From the NCBI GenBank assembly GCA_013813755.1, contig JACCRD010000203.1:1-17097 (forward strand): DNA of 17,097 nt, read 5' to 3'. Below the pieces are notes generated by a model. That model had not been told where the DNA came from, did no database searches, and worked only from the letters and a program-made list of their open reading frames with translations. Below are positions 6,831 to 14,446 of the stretch, piece by piece; the stretch's first letter is position 1, and each line of letters opens with the position of its first letter. Position numbers and translations under genes: made by a program. The DNA is from Acidobacteriota bacterium (lineage in GTDB: Bacteria; Acidobacteriota; Blastocatellia; Pyrinomonadales; Pyrinomonadaceae).

Positions 6831-7403
6831 ATGAAAAAAATTTTAAGCTTAACATTTTTAACTTTGGTTTTCGCGGGCATAAGTTCCGCACAGGATTCGC
6901 AGAAAACAGAAGCGAAAAAACCTGCTAAGGGTGAACACGGTCATATGAGTAAAATAACTGAAAGAAAACCGTTTGAATATGATAACGCATCAGTTGCCGA
7001 CGCAAAAGGCGTTTTAAAGCGCGGCGCGGGAATCGGTTCCGCCAAAAAGGTTTCACTTGCCAAGGCAATGAAGCAGCCGAGTAAATATGAAGGTAATCTT
7101 GTTATGGTTGAAGGCGTAATCGTCCGTTCATGCAAAACCGAAGGCTGCTGGATGGAACTCGCGCCCGCCGATAACGCCAAAAGTGTGCGTGTTAAATTCA
7201 AAAATCACGCCTTTTTTATCCCGCTCGACGCTACCGGAATGAAGGCGAAAGTTGAAGGAATGATCAGCGTCAAAACTTTGACCAAAGCGGAAGTTGACCA
7301 TCTGATTGATGAAGACGGCGCGAAATTTGAAACCCGCAATGCAGATGGAACGGTGACGGAAATTTCCTTTGAAGCGACGGGGGTTGAACTGACAAAGAAA
7401 TAA
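6831..7403 (+). CDS. Exported DUF4920 protein
   Basis: The protein has 190 residues when started at the ATG at 6831, which gives a clean signal peptide (MKKILSLTFLTLVFAGISSAQ) and puts the GAGGA at 6815-6819 about 11 nt upstream as a Shine-Dalgarno sequence; that GAGGA overlaps the alternative ATG at 6813. After a Lys-rich linker (residues 22-50) comes a DUF4920 domain: the AMKQPSKYEGNLVMVEGVIV strand, the signature CKTEGCWMEL with two cysteines, and VRVKFKNHAFFIPLDATGMK. It resembles OB-fold-like small domains. The Cys pair may bind metal or be redox-active, but function is unknown. A strong hairpin follows the gene. Confidence 0.85.
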   Translation: MKKILSLTFLTLVFAGISSAQDSQKTEAKKPAKGEHGHMSKITERKPFEYDNASVADAKGVLKRGAGIGSAKKVSLAKAMKQPSKYEGNLVMVEGVIVRSCKTEGCWMELAPADNAKSVRVKFKNHAFFIPLDATGMKAKVEGMISVKTLTKAEVDHLIDEDGAKFETRNADGTVTEISFEATGVELTKK

Positions 7404-7427
7404 ATTTTTAGTACAATTTTTGAAGAA

Positions 7428-7475
7428 GAAAGAAAAAAGGTTTTGCTCAGTGTTAGGCAAAACCTTTTTTCTTTC
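7428..7475. terminator. Bidirectional rho-independent terminator (perfect 19-bp stem)
   Basis: Arms 7428-7446 and 7457-7475 are exact reverse complements around a 10-nt loop (TCAGTGTTAG). An A-rich start and T-rich end on each strand make it work in both directions. It lies between the convergent DUF4920 and FG-GAP genes. Confidence 0.92.
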
Positions 7476-7492
7476 ACTTGTTTGAAGGATTT

Positions 7493-8797
7493 TTAGCGAA
7501 TATAAACATTCGGTATCGGAATGTCGTCTCCGAATCCAAAGACCCCCGCGGCAAATCCTTCTTTTGATTGCTGCAAATACCACGTTCCGTTAGAAGGTCG
7601 AAACACCGCAATGTCGGTTCGTCCGTCGCCATCGTAATCAGCGGGAACAGGTTTGTCTTCAGCCGCTCCAAATCGCACGGCAGAAAAAGAATCATCGCTG
7701 CTGTTGAAGCGATACCAAGTGCCGTCTGACGGACGATATATGGCAATGTCAGCTTTGCCGTCGCCGTCATAATCTGCCGGAACAAATTTGTCGGTTGACA
7801 GTCCAAACTGCACACCTCGCCGTGCGCCGTTTGTGCTTTGTAAAATCGTCCAAAAGGCGCTATTGCCGAAATTATCGATAGATGTTAAATCAGTTTTTCC
7901 ATCGCCATCAAAGTCTGCTGGCGGAGCTGATATGCCAATTCTCCATGCCCGGTCAGTTCTCGTATTGGTTGAACTTTGCAAAATCTTGAAATAAGGCTGC
8001 GCGCCGACAAAATCGTCTAGAATTTGAACTGTTAAATCGGTTTTCCCATCTCCGTCATAATCGCCAGGCACTGGCGTAACGCCGCCATAACCTTGATCTA
8101 TCCCCCAGCTTCTCGCAAAAAGCGTGGTGTCTGAGCTTCGGCGAATATACCAATTGTAATTGTCAGCAATGCCGCGATAAACCGCCACATCGGTTTTCCC
8201 ATCACCGTCATAGTCACCCGGCACAAGTTCATCAGTTTTTTGTCCCCATTGAATAGAGGAAAATCCGCCTGAGCTTTTCATAATGTGCCAGAAACCGTTC
8301 GACGGACGGAACACCGAAATATCAGCTTTCCCGTCACCGTCAAAATCAAACATAGTCGGGCGCGAGTCGCTCGCATTACTTCGTTCAAACGCACCAATGT
8401 CGACGATTGCCGAACCGTCGCCGTTGCCATCACGTATGCGCGCAAAGCCTGTGCCGACTATTTCTAACGTGCCGGAGTTGCTCATCGTAATTTCTCCGCC
8501 GTTATCAGTTGTTAATGTAATAGTTGAATTGGCAGGCAAATTAAAGAACACCCGGTCGTTGCTGCCGAGACTATTAGCTTGTTCAACCGCCGCCCGCAAT
8601 GAACATTGCTCGCCGGGTAGTATCAACTCGGTATCGCAGACGCGATCTTCAAGATTTGCATCGCGCTGGTCGGTGGTTAAATTGACCGTAAAATCAGCGG
8701 CGAATGTTTGAACTGAAAAAGTGAACAGAAGAGTTGAAAGGACAACGGAAAATAATAATTTTTGACCCAAATAAAATTTTTGCCTTTGAGTATCCAT
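7493..8797 (-). CDS. Secreted FG-GAP/VCBS repeat protein with a shortened beta-helix domain
   Basis: The 434-residue protein has a signal peptide (residues 1-33). Residues 35-140 match the two ends of a right-handed beta-helix ('choice-of-anchor Q'-like) domain: the opening VNLTTDQRDANLEDRVCDTE with CSLRAAVEQAN (65-75), and the closing DGNGDGSAIVDIGAFE, joined near residue 116. The repeated beta-helix core normally found between them is missing. Residues 148-434 contain six D-x-DGDG-x-x-D calcium-binding loops (starting near 151, 195, 246, 295, 342 and 387), each followed by a 'W-x-I-x-x-S' strand: an FG-GAP beta-propeller of six or seven blades. Such proteins are extracellular and may bind ligands or surfaces. 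AGGAG lies 9 nt before the ATG. A decayed relative lies just upstream. Confidence 0.88.
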   Translation of the reverse strand: MDTQRQKFYLGQKLLFSVVLSTLLFTFSVQTFAADFTVNLTTDQRDANLEDRVCDTELILPGEQCSLRAAVEQANSLGSNDRVFFNLPANSTITLTTDNGGEITMSNSGTLEIVGTGFARIRDGNGDGSAIVDIGAFERSNASDSRPTMFDFDGDGKADISVFRPSNGFWHIMKSSGGFSSIQWGQKTDELVPGDYDGDGKTDVAVYRGIADNYNWYIRRSSDTTLFARSWGIDQGYGGVTPVPGDYDGDGKTDLTVQILDDFVGAQPYFKILQSSTNTRTDRAWRIGISAPPADFDGDGKTDLTSIDNFGNSAFWTILQSTNGARRGVQFGLSTDKFVPADYDGDGKADIAIYRPSDGTWYRFNSSDDSFSAVRFGAAEDKPVPADYDGDGRTDIAVFRPSNGTWYLQQSKEGFAAGVFGFGDDIPIPNVYIR

Positions 8798-8834
8798 AAT
8801 TTAAATCTCCTATAAAATTTTTATCCATAATCAA

Positions 8835-8889
8835 TTGGCAACGATTCAATTCCAAGTCCTAAAAAGGAGTAGAATGAAATCGTTGCCAA
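8835..8889. repeat. 12-bp inverted repeat around a 31-nt spacer
   Basis: TTGGCAACGATT (8835-8846) and AATCGTTGCCAA (8878-8889) are exact reverse complements. Neither strand has a T-run after the stem, so a normal terminator is unlikely. It sits in the leader of the FG-GAP gene, just behind the stop of the remnant gene, and might be a protein-binding site or an RNA hairpin. Confidence 0.6.
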
Positions 8890-8901
8890 AACACTTTTCT
8901 A

Positions 8902-9096
8902 TTACTGAGGATTTCTAAATCCGATTGGAATATAGGAAGAATAACCTTCTAAATCATTGGTAATAAGTTGTCCTGTTGAACTATATAATATCTGAGTATT
9001 CAAGATGCCAGAAATTTTAACTGCCTGGTCAGCCTTTCCATCACCATCATAATCTCCAACGACCGGAGTATCATTTGATGAGCCGAGAGCTATTGA
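8902..9096 (-). pseudogene. 3' remnant of an FG-GAP/VCBS repeat gene
   Basis: The minus strand encodes SIALGSSNDTPVVGDYDGDG, continuing KAD and about 40 more residues to GFRNPQ and a TAA. The TPVVGDYDGDGKAD stretch is an unmistakable FG-GAP calcium loop, like those in the intact neighbour. A TAG lies immediately upstream in frame (9099-9097) and no start codon or Shine-Dalgarno sequence is in reach. In another frame just upstream, WRILKIVNSS resembles the 'W-x-IL-x-S' strand of these repeats, which suggests a frameshift followed by loss of the rest. It diverges too far from the intact gene to be a recent copy. Confidence 0.7.
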
Positions 9097-9175
9097 CTAT
9101 TTTGAGTATGCGCCACTCTTTTAGTTAATACAAAGAGGAAGACTGGTCGAACGATTAAATAATTATTACAAATCC

Positions 9176-9226
9176 AATAAAAAGAAGGTAAGTAGATAAA
9201 CTTTATCTACTTACCTTCTTTTTATT
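9176..9226. terminator. Strong terminator hairpin (perfect 25-bp palindrome)
   Basis: Arms 9176-9200 and 9202-9226 are perfect reverse complements with one base between them, giving a tight hairpin with A-rich and T-rich flanks. It begins 14 bp after the stop codon of the transglycosylase gene and should end its transcript; by symmetry it would also stop plus-strand transcription. Confidence 0.9.
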
Positions 9227-9239
9227 TTGAATGAAAAAA

Positions 9240-11045
9240 TTATCGGGAAGGAATTTTTATTTCGCGTCCTGATGAAAGAGACGAAGTTGGAAACAAGCCG
9301 TTATATTTAGCCAGTTCAACTGCCGAAACGCCTTCACGAGCAGCAATTTTTGCCACCGTGTCGCCGGATTTGGCTTTGACAACACGAACGCCCGATGTGG
9401 TTGGCATAATCATTTGCGTGGTCGGTCGCGCATAATTTGTTTTCTTCACGTTATTGCTGTTCGGTACGACGATTTTACCTTTCGGAGTTTTCGCGCCAAC
9501 GTTTGCCGATTGTAGTTGCTCGACGCTGACACCTGTGCGATTAGCGATATTCTGCCAGCTTTCCCCAACTGCCGTTCTTGTAATGCTCGCCATATTTCGG
9601 TTTGACGCGGGAAGTTTCTTAAATACCGCAACAACATCATTTGATTTTCCGGCTGGAACGTTAATAATATACGGTTCCGGCGGTGAAACATTTGAGCGAA
9701 GTTCAGGATTTAAGTAGCGCAAATATTCAACGCTGGTATCGGAAGCCTGTGCCAGAAGGCTCAAATTAGTTGAGGGCGGAACGCGAATCCGATCATACAT
9801 CAGCGGCGGCGCCGGACGAACATGTCCGAAACCGTATTGATTTGGATTGTTGGCAATCAAAACTACTGCCAGAATGTTTGGCACGTAATCGCGCGTTTCC
9901 TTTGGCAGATACGGATAAGCAATCCAGAAGTTAGCAACACCGGCTTTACGAATCGCGCGGTCAACATTACCTTCCCCCGAATTGTAACCCGCCAGCGCCA
10001 ATTCCCAGTTTCCGCCGTAACGGTTGGCAAGAAATTTCAAATACTGCGCGGAAGCGCGGGTAGATTTCTCAAAACTATTTCTTTCGTCAAGGTGCGACGT
10101 GCGACGAAGTCCATAACGTGCGCCGGTGCCGGGAATAAATTGCCAGAGTCCCGAAGCCGAAGCCCACGAAAGAGCCGAAGGCTTCCAGGCGCTTTCAACC
10201 TGCCCGAGCCAAGCGACATTTTCAGGTACGCCTTCTTCGCGAAAAATTCGCCGTGCCATTCGCATAAACATTCCCGAACGATAAAGTCCGGTTTCCATTG
10301 TTCCGCGTCCGCGTCCCTGATAATAATTGACAAATCCTTGAATTTTAGGATGAACCTGAAAGCTGAATCCGAGCGATTTATTTGAAACGGCGTATTGAAT
10401 ATACTGATACTGCTGCTGCGCGACTGGATTGGCTTCAACTTGCTGTTCCTCAGGCGTTAATTCCAGTTTCGCCAAGTCATCGAGCGGCGAGACTTCAAAT
10501 TTCTGCTCTGAAAAGCCCTGCAGAATTTCAGAATCGCTACTGTTATTGGTCTTCGGCGCCATCAAAGCAGTTGTGCCGGTCGGCGCGGCTGGAGCGGTTT
10601 GAACAAGTTTAGCGATTTTGTCTGCTAAATCATTTTCGACGTTCCAGTTACAAGTTGCCGAAAGGCTTCTGATTTGCGGTAGCTGTTTGGCGGGAAACTC
10701 CATGCGGTAGATTGTTTCCGTCAGTTGGCTATAACAGTCGCGCAATTTTTGATTGCTTTGCACGTTAACGCCCGACATCAGAAAAACTTCGACCGATTTG
10801 TCGAAATCTTCGCGCGCCGCCGAACGGCGATTTTCCTGGAGGTTAGATAATCCCTGCTTAAAATGTTTACCGGCATTATCGGTAATTAAGAGAACGCGCG
10901 CTTCGGCTTGTTCGGCTAAATCGGTCTTTGAATTAGTGCGCCCGCCCGCGCTTGAGCCGGTAACTTGTCCAAAAACGACTGAATTAGATAAAAATATTAA
11001 AAATGCTGCTGTATTAAAAACCTTAAAAAGGCGTGAATTAATCAA
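9240..11045 (-). CDS. mltD: MltD-like membrane-bound lytic transglycosylase with LysM repeats
   Basis: The 601-residue envelope enzyme cleaves the glycan strands of peptidoglycan, forming 1,6-anhydro ends. It has a signal peptide (residues 1-27), a helical region of unknown role (about 40-200), an SLT catalytic domain (about 250-400) and LysM modules. The catalytic Glu is E284 in GQVESAWKP, followed by the family motifs ASGLWQFIPGTGARYGL and LAGYNSGEGNVDRA. LysM-like segments are at about 427-465 (degenerate), 490-528 and 553-600, and bind peptidoglycan. The start is TTG: an AAGGAG lies 11 nt upstream and no ATG is available before the signal peptide. A perfect hairpin follows the gene. The gene symbol rests on domain order, not on a one-to-one match. 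Confidence 0.9.
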   Translation of the reverse strand: MINSRLFKVFNTAAFLIFLSNSVVFGQVTGSSAGGRTNSKTDLAEQAEARVLLITDNAGKHFKQGLSNLQENRRSAAREDFDKSVEVFLMSGVNVQSNQKLRDCYSQLTETIYRMEFPAKQLPQIRSLSATCNWNVENDLADKIAKLVQTAPAAPTGTTALMAPKTNNSSDSEILQGFSEQKFEVSPLDDLAKLELTPEEQQVEANPVAQQQYQYIQYAVSNKSLGFSFQVHPKIQGFVNYYQGRGRGTMETGLYRSGMFMRMARRIFREEGVPENVAWLGQVESAWKPSALSWASASGLWQFIPGTGARYGLRRTSHLDERNSFEKSTRASAQYLKFLANRYGGNWELALAGYNSGEGNVDRAIRKAGVANFWIAYPYLPKETRDYVPNILAVVLIANNPNQYGFGHVRPAPPLMYDRIRVPPSTNLSLLAQASDTSVEYLRYLNPELRSNVSPPEPYIINVPAGKSNDVVAVFKKLPASNRNMASITRTAVGESWQNIANRTGVSVEQLQSANVGAKTPKGKIVVPNSNNVKKTNYARPTTQMIMPTTSGVRVVKAKSGDTVAKIAAREGVSAVELAKYNGLFPTSSLSSGREIKIPSR

Positions 11046-11253
11046 TTTCGTCTATACTCCTTTATATAAATTTATTTCAGGGTTAGGGCGAATGTCTCAG
11101 CGACCTAAAATTTTGTTTCGGTAAATTATTTAACGCCGAAAGCATCGAAAAAGTTGCTTTTTATCGCTTGAAATGGATAGATAGTAAATTAGACCAGTCA
11201 AAATTAACACACCAACCCGGCAATGTCAAAAATTTCCAAATTGCAGTAAATTA

Positions 11254-11268
11254 CTTAATAATATTAAG
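11254..11268. terminator. Weak AT-rich palindrome after lon
   Basis: CTTAATA-A-TATTAAG forms a 7-bp stem directly behind the lon stop codon. It has no GC-rich core and no clear T-run, so its role as a terminator is doubtful. Confidence 0.25.
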
Positions 11269-11269
11269 G

Positions 11270-13702
11270 TTACGAAATTTGTTTAGCCACACGCGGCTTT
11301 GATTTCTCGATCGGCGAAACTTTATTACGCAACGCGAGACGAAAAACTTCGCGCACGTTTTCGACAAATATAAATGTCAAATCCTCGATCACTTCTTTTG
11401 GTAAATCCTCCAAATCGCGTTTATTCGGATCAGGCAAAATGACGGTTTTGATCTTCGCGCGTCTGGCTGCCAGAACCTTTTCTTTGACTCCGCCAACCGG
11501 CAGGACGTTGCCTCTTAACGTGATTTCGCCGGTCATTGCGATGTCTTTTCTTACCGGACGCTGCGATAAAACAGAGACAATCGCTGTCGCCAGGGTGATT
11601 CCGGCGGAAGGTCCGTCTTTCGGAATCGCGCCTTCCGGCAGATGCACGTGAATGTCATATTTTTCAAAATCGTTTTCGTCAATGCCCAGTTCGCCCGCTC
11701 TGGCTTTAGCAAATGAAAAAGCCGCCTGCGCTGATTCCTGCATTACTTCGCCGAGCTGACCGGTCAAAATCAATTTGCCTTTCCCTTTTGTCTTAATCGC
11801 TTCAATAAATAAAATATCGCCGCCGACGGCTGTCCACGCCAAACCGGTGACAATGCCGATTTCATCCTTTTTCAGAGCGGCTTCAGGAAAGATTTTCGGC
11901 GAACGCAAATAATTTTTGATGTTTTGCGCGATAACTTTAACCGGCTCAAATTCGGCTTCGAGTTCAGCTTTTTTCCGCGCGATTTTGCGGCAGACTTTTC
12001 CGATTTCTCTTTCCAGTTGCCGCAGACCGGCTTCCTGTGTATATTCGCTGATAATTTTCGCCAGCGCGCCGCGCTCAAATTTCGCGTCTGTTTTTTCCAG
12101 ACCGTTTTCCTCAATTTGTTTTGGAAGAAGATGCCGTTTGGCGATTTCAAGTTTTTCTTCTTCCGTGTAACCCGAAAGATGAATAATCTCCATCCGGTCG
12201 CGCAGCGCCGGTTGAATCGTATCCAGCACATTCGCCGTCGTCATAAACATCGCGTTCGACAAATCGAAAGTAACACCCAGATAATTATCCCGAAATGAAC
12301 TGTTTTGTTCCGGGTCGAGAACTTCGAGCAGAGCAGAACTTGGATCGCCGCGAAAATCCGCGCCGACTTTATCGATTTCATCGAGCATTAAAAGCGGATT
12401 ATTGGTTTCGGCTTGCTGAATCGCCTGAAGGATTCTGCCAGGCATCGCGCCGATATAAGTTCGCCGGTGACCGCGAATTTCCGCTTCGTCGTGCAGACCG
12501 CCCAAAGAAAGGCGCACAAACTTGCGGTTCAGCGCCCGCGCGATTGAACGTCCAAGAGAAGTTTTGCCGACTCCCGGCGGACCAACCAGGCAAAGTATCG
12601 ACCCCTTCGGTTTTTCCCGCAATTTGCGAACGGCGAGCGCTTCGACAATGCGCTCTTTGACGCGCTCGAGTCCGTAATGGTCTTCGTCTAAAATTTTTTC
12701 CGCTTTTTTGATGTTGAGATTATCTTTCGAAGCTTTCGACCAGGGAAGCTCGGTCATTACATCGAGCCAATTGCGCAAAGTCGCGGTTTCAGCGGTGTCC
12801 GGGTGCATTCGCTCAAGTTTTTTGAGCTGTCGAAGAGCTTCTTCTTCCGCCTGCGCGGGCATTTTTACCTTCAAAATTTTGTCACGATACATCTCGACTT
12901 CTTCAAAAAGCTCGTTTCCTTCACCGAGTTCCGACTGAATCGCCTTCAGTTGCTGGCGCAAAAAGTATTCGCGCTGCGAGCGGTCAATGTCTGCGCGGGC
13001 TTGTGTGTTAATTTCCTGCTGAACCGTCAGCACGTCGATTTCCTTACTCAAAAGGTCGTTGACGCGCCGCAGTCGCAGAACCGGGTCAAAAATATTGAGA
13101 ACGCTTTGCGCGTCTTCAACCTTTAAATCGAGATTTGAAGCCGAAAGGTCAGCTAATCTGCCTGCGTCATCGAGATTTGAGATAATAGCAAGGACTTCCG
13201 GCGAGATGTTCTTCCCCAAAGTCGCCGCGCGCTCCATCGAAGCGCGAACATTGCGCGTCAGGGCTTCAACTTCCAGAGAATTGTTTGGCGTCAGAGGTTC
13301 CGGAATCGGCAGAAGGCTGGCGCGAACAAAATCATTCCCCTGCTTAACATCTTCAATCTGAGCGCGTGAAAGTCCTTGAATAAGAATGCGAATTCGTCCG
13401 TCGGGCAATTTAAGCATCCGCATAATCACCGCAACGGTTCCAACTTGATAAAGGTCTTCCTGCGTCGGGTCTTCCCTGTCAACATCCTTTTGCGAGACGA
13501 GCATAATCATCCGGTTTTGACTGAGCGCTTCGTCAACCGCGCGGATCGATTTATCACGCGATACAAAAAGCGGAACAATCATAAACGGATAAATAACAAT
13601 GTCGCGCAAAGGAAGAATCGGCAGTTCCGTAGGAATTTGCATCTGCGTGTCGCCCAGTTCGACATCACCCAACTTTTCAGTGAAATCTTGAATTTCGTTC
13701 AT
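11270..13702 (-). CDS. lon: ATP-dependent Lon protease
   Basis: The 810-residue protein degrades misfolded and regulatory proteins in the cytoplasm as a hexamer. Domains in order are the N-terminal substrate-binding domain (PTELPILPLRDIVIYPFMIVP, about 23-215), a coiled-coil linker (about 225-310), the AAA+ module with Walker A GPPGVGKT (374-381) and Walker B LLMLDEIDK, and the protease domain with the Ser-Lys pair: S699 in KDGPSAG and K742 in GGVKEKVLAA, spaced by 43 residues as in the E. coli enzyme. Length is close to the usual 780-820. The frame opens at an ATG at 13747, but that codon lies in the T-run of the upstream terminator, so the ATG at 13702 is preferred. No Shine-Dalgarno sequence is evident. 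Confidence 0.97.
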   Translation of the reverse strand: MNEIQDFTEKLGDVELGDTQMQIPTELPILPLRDIVIYPFMIVPLFVSRDKSIRAVDEALSQNRMIMLVSQKDVDREDPTQEDLYQVGTVAVIMRMLKLPDGRIRILIQGLSRAQIEDVKQGNDFVRASLLPIPEPLTPNNSLEVEALTRNVRASMERAATLGKNISPEVLAIISNLDDAGRLADLSASNLDLKVEDAQSVLNIFDPVLRLRRVNDLLSKEIDVLTVQQEINTQARADIDRSQREYFLRQQLKAIQSELGEGNELFEEVEMYRDKILKVKMPAQAEEEALRQLKKLERMHPDTAETATLRNWLDVMTELPWSKASKDNLNIKKAEKILDEDHYGLERVKERIVEALAVRKLREKPKGSILCLVGPPGVGKTSLGRSIARALNRKFVRLSLGGLHDEAEIRGHRRTYIGAMPGRILQAIQQAETNNPLLMLDEIDKVGADFRGDPSSALLEVLDPEQNSSFRDNYLGVTFDLSNAMFMTTANVLDTIQPALRDRMEIIHLSGYTEEEKLEIAKRHLLPKQIEENGLEKTDAKFERGALAKIISEYTQEAGLRQLEREIGKVCRKIARKKAELEAEFEPVKVIAQNIKNYLRSPKIFPEAALKKDEIGIVTGLAWTAVGGDILFIEAIKTKGKGKLILTGQLGEVMQESAQAAFSFAKARAGELGIDENDFEKYDIHVHLPEGAIPKDGPSAGITLATAIVSVLSQRPVRKDIAMTGEITLRGNVLPVGGVKEKVLAARRAKIKTVILPDPNKRDLEDLPKEVIEDLTFIFVENVREVFRLALRNKVSPIEKSKPRVAKQIS

Positions 13703-13710
13703 AGTAGTTA

Positions 13711-13739
13711 ATGTTAGGCAAAAATAAGGAAAAGGGCAA
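13711..13739 (-). promoter_or_regulatory. Possible lon promoter
   Basis: On the minus strand TTGCCC, a 17-bp spacer and TAACAT end about 8 nt before the ATG at 13702, between the upstream terminator and the gene. If used, the transcript would have almost no leader, matching the missing Shine-Dalgarno sequence. The -35 box is weak. Confidence 0.35.
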
Positions 13740-13750
13740 AGGCGCATAAA

Positions 13751-13784
13751 AAATGAGACAGACCGAAAATAGTCTGTCTCATTT
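13751..13784 (-). terminator. Rho-independent terminator behind the small exported protein gene
   Basis: AAATGAGACAGAC (13751-13763) and GTCTGTCTCATTT (13772-13784) form a 13-bp stem with an 8-nt loop, followed on the minus strand by a T-run. It lies 25 bp after the stop of the gene at 13810-14295 and separates it from lon. Confidence 0.88.
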
Positions 13785-13809
13785 CACAAAGAAAAATTAC
13801 TCGAAATTT

Positions 13810-14295
13810 TTATCTATATGTTCTTGAACCAACCGTTGGTAATGTGTAGAGTCCGGCTAAAACGTTTAATTCGCTGCGAAGCCTTATCCAATTGTTTTCG
13901 GCTTGGCGGCTGAAGTTTCGTCTCAACATTATACGATTGATAAGGGTCGCCGCGTTCAAAATTTTTCGGGCTTCCGGTTTGTTTTCTCCGCGAGTGTCGT
14001 TGTGGTCGAATTCACGCCGCAACTCGTCGGTCGCGTTTTCCAAATCTCTGGCGCGGGCGGCGATATTATCTTCAGTTCTGCCGCCGTCCAGACGGCTTCG
14101 GTCGAGAGATTTGTTTAATTGATTGGAAAAAGCGTCGGTTCTTTCTTCAATTGTCTCAAGTAACTGCTCCATCTGCTGCTGTGAAATATTAATTCTGCGC
14201 GCACGTCTCGTTTGCGCGTTTCCGGTGTCGGTAACCAGCAGAATAATAAACATTGCCATAAAAACGGCGCATATTTTTAGTAGATTGTTTTTCAT
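13810..14295 (-). CDS. Small exported helical protein of unknown function
   Basis: The 161-residue protein has a signal peptide (MKNNLLKICAVFMAMFIILL, continuing to cleavage near residue 27, GNA-Q). The mature part is highly charged and predicted helical: residues 36-75 (ISQQQMEQLLETIEERTDAF) and 80-120 alternate acidic and basic residues in a coiled-coil-like pattern, ending in a Tyr/Arg tail. It has no cysteine in the mature part and no motif of a known enzyme. It may be a periplasmic or outer-surface helper protein, but no partner can be named. GAGGAG precedes the ATG by about 13 nt. It is a single-gene unit with its own terminator. Confidence 0.75.
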   Translation of the reverse strand: MKNNLLKICAVFMAMFIILLVTDTGNAQTRRARRINISQQQMEQLLETIEERTDAFSNQLNKSLDRSRLDGGRTEDNIAARARDLENATDELRREFDHNDTRGENKPEARKILNAATLINRIMLRRNFSRQAENNWIRLRSELNVLAGLYTLPTVGSRTYR

Positions 14296-14341
14296 TTTTA
14301 ATTCACTCTCCTCAAGTAAAATATCTGTAAATCAGTTTTGC

Positions 14342-14355
14342 GGCGTGTCAACGCC
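14342..14355. promoter_or_regulatory. TTGACA box within a small inverted repeat (possible operator)
   Basis: GGCGT-GTCA-ACGCC is a 5-bp inverted repeat whose centre forms TTGACA on the minus strand (14351-14346), about 50 bp upstream of the exported helical protein gene. A -10-like CAGATA follows 18 bp later. This could be a promoter with an overlapping repressor site; the -10 box is poor. Confidence 0.3.
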
Positions 14356-14446
14356 TGAATTTCAGATGCAGAAAATTTATAAAAAGTTGAAATTATTTTA
14401 CTCGATAAATTTTCAGAGTAATTTGGCGGGCGCGACATTCTCTGTT

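Larger units (their letters stand above)
8798..9239. other. Stretch without an intact gene between the FG-GAP and transglycosylase genes
   Basis: These 442 bp hold the leader of the FG-GAP gene, an inverted repeat (8835-8889), the 3' remnant of another FG-GAP gene (8902-9096), about 80 bp of AT-rich sequence in which nothing was recognised, and the strong terminator hairpin of the transglycosylase gene (9176-9226). Confidence 0.8.

Noticed and set aside
7128..7583. Minus-strand open frame of 151 codons
   Set aside because: It overlaps the DUF4920 gene and the terminator, and its composition reads like an antisense shadow with no domain.
7610..8360. Regularly spaced similar DNA stretches that might suggest a CRISPR array or satellite
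   Set aside because: They are the codons of the D-x-DGDG calcium loops of the FG-GAP protein, with variable spacing and third-position differences.
8835..8889. Inverted repeat as a rho-independent terminator of the FG-GAP remnant
   Set aside because: The loop is 31 nt and no T-run follows the stem on either strand.
9822..10385. Plus-strand open frame of 187 codons
   Set aside because: It lies wholly inside the conserved SLT domain of the transglycosylase on the other strand; no ribosome-binding site or domain.
12295..12660. Plus-strand open frames inside lon
   Set aside because: They are antisense to the conserved AAA+ domain of Lon and have low-complexity, Arg-rich translations.
13703..13747. 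Longer Lon N-terminus starting at 13747
   Set aside because: The ATG sits in the T-run of the upstream terminator, the 15 added residues do not resemble Lon, and no ribosome-binding site precedes it.
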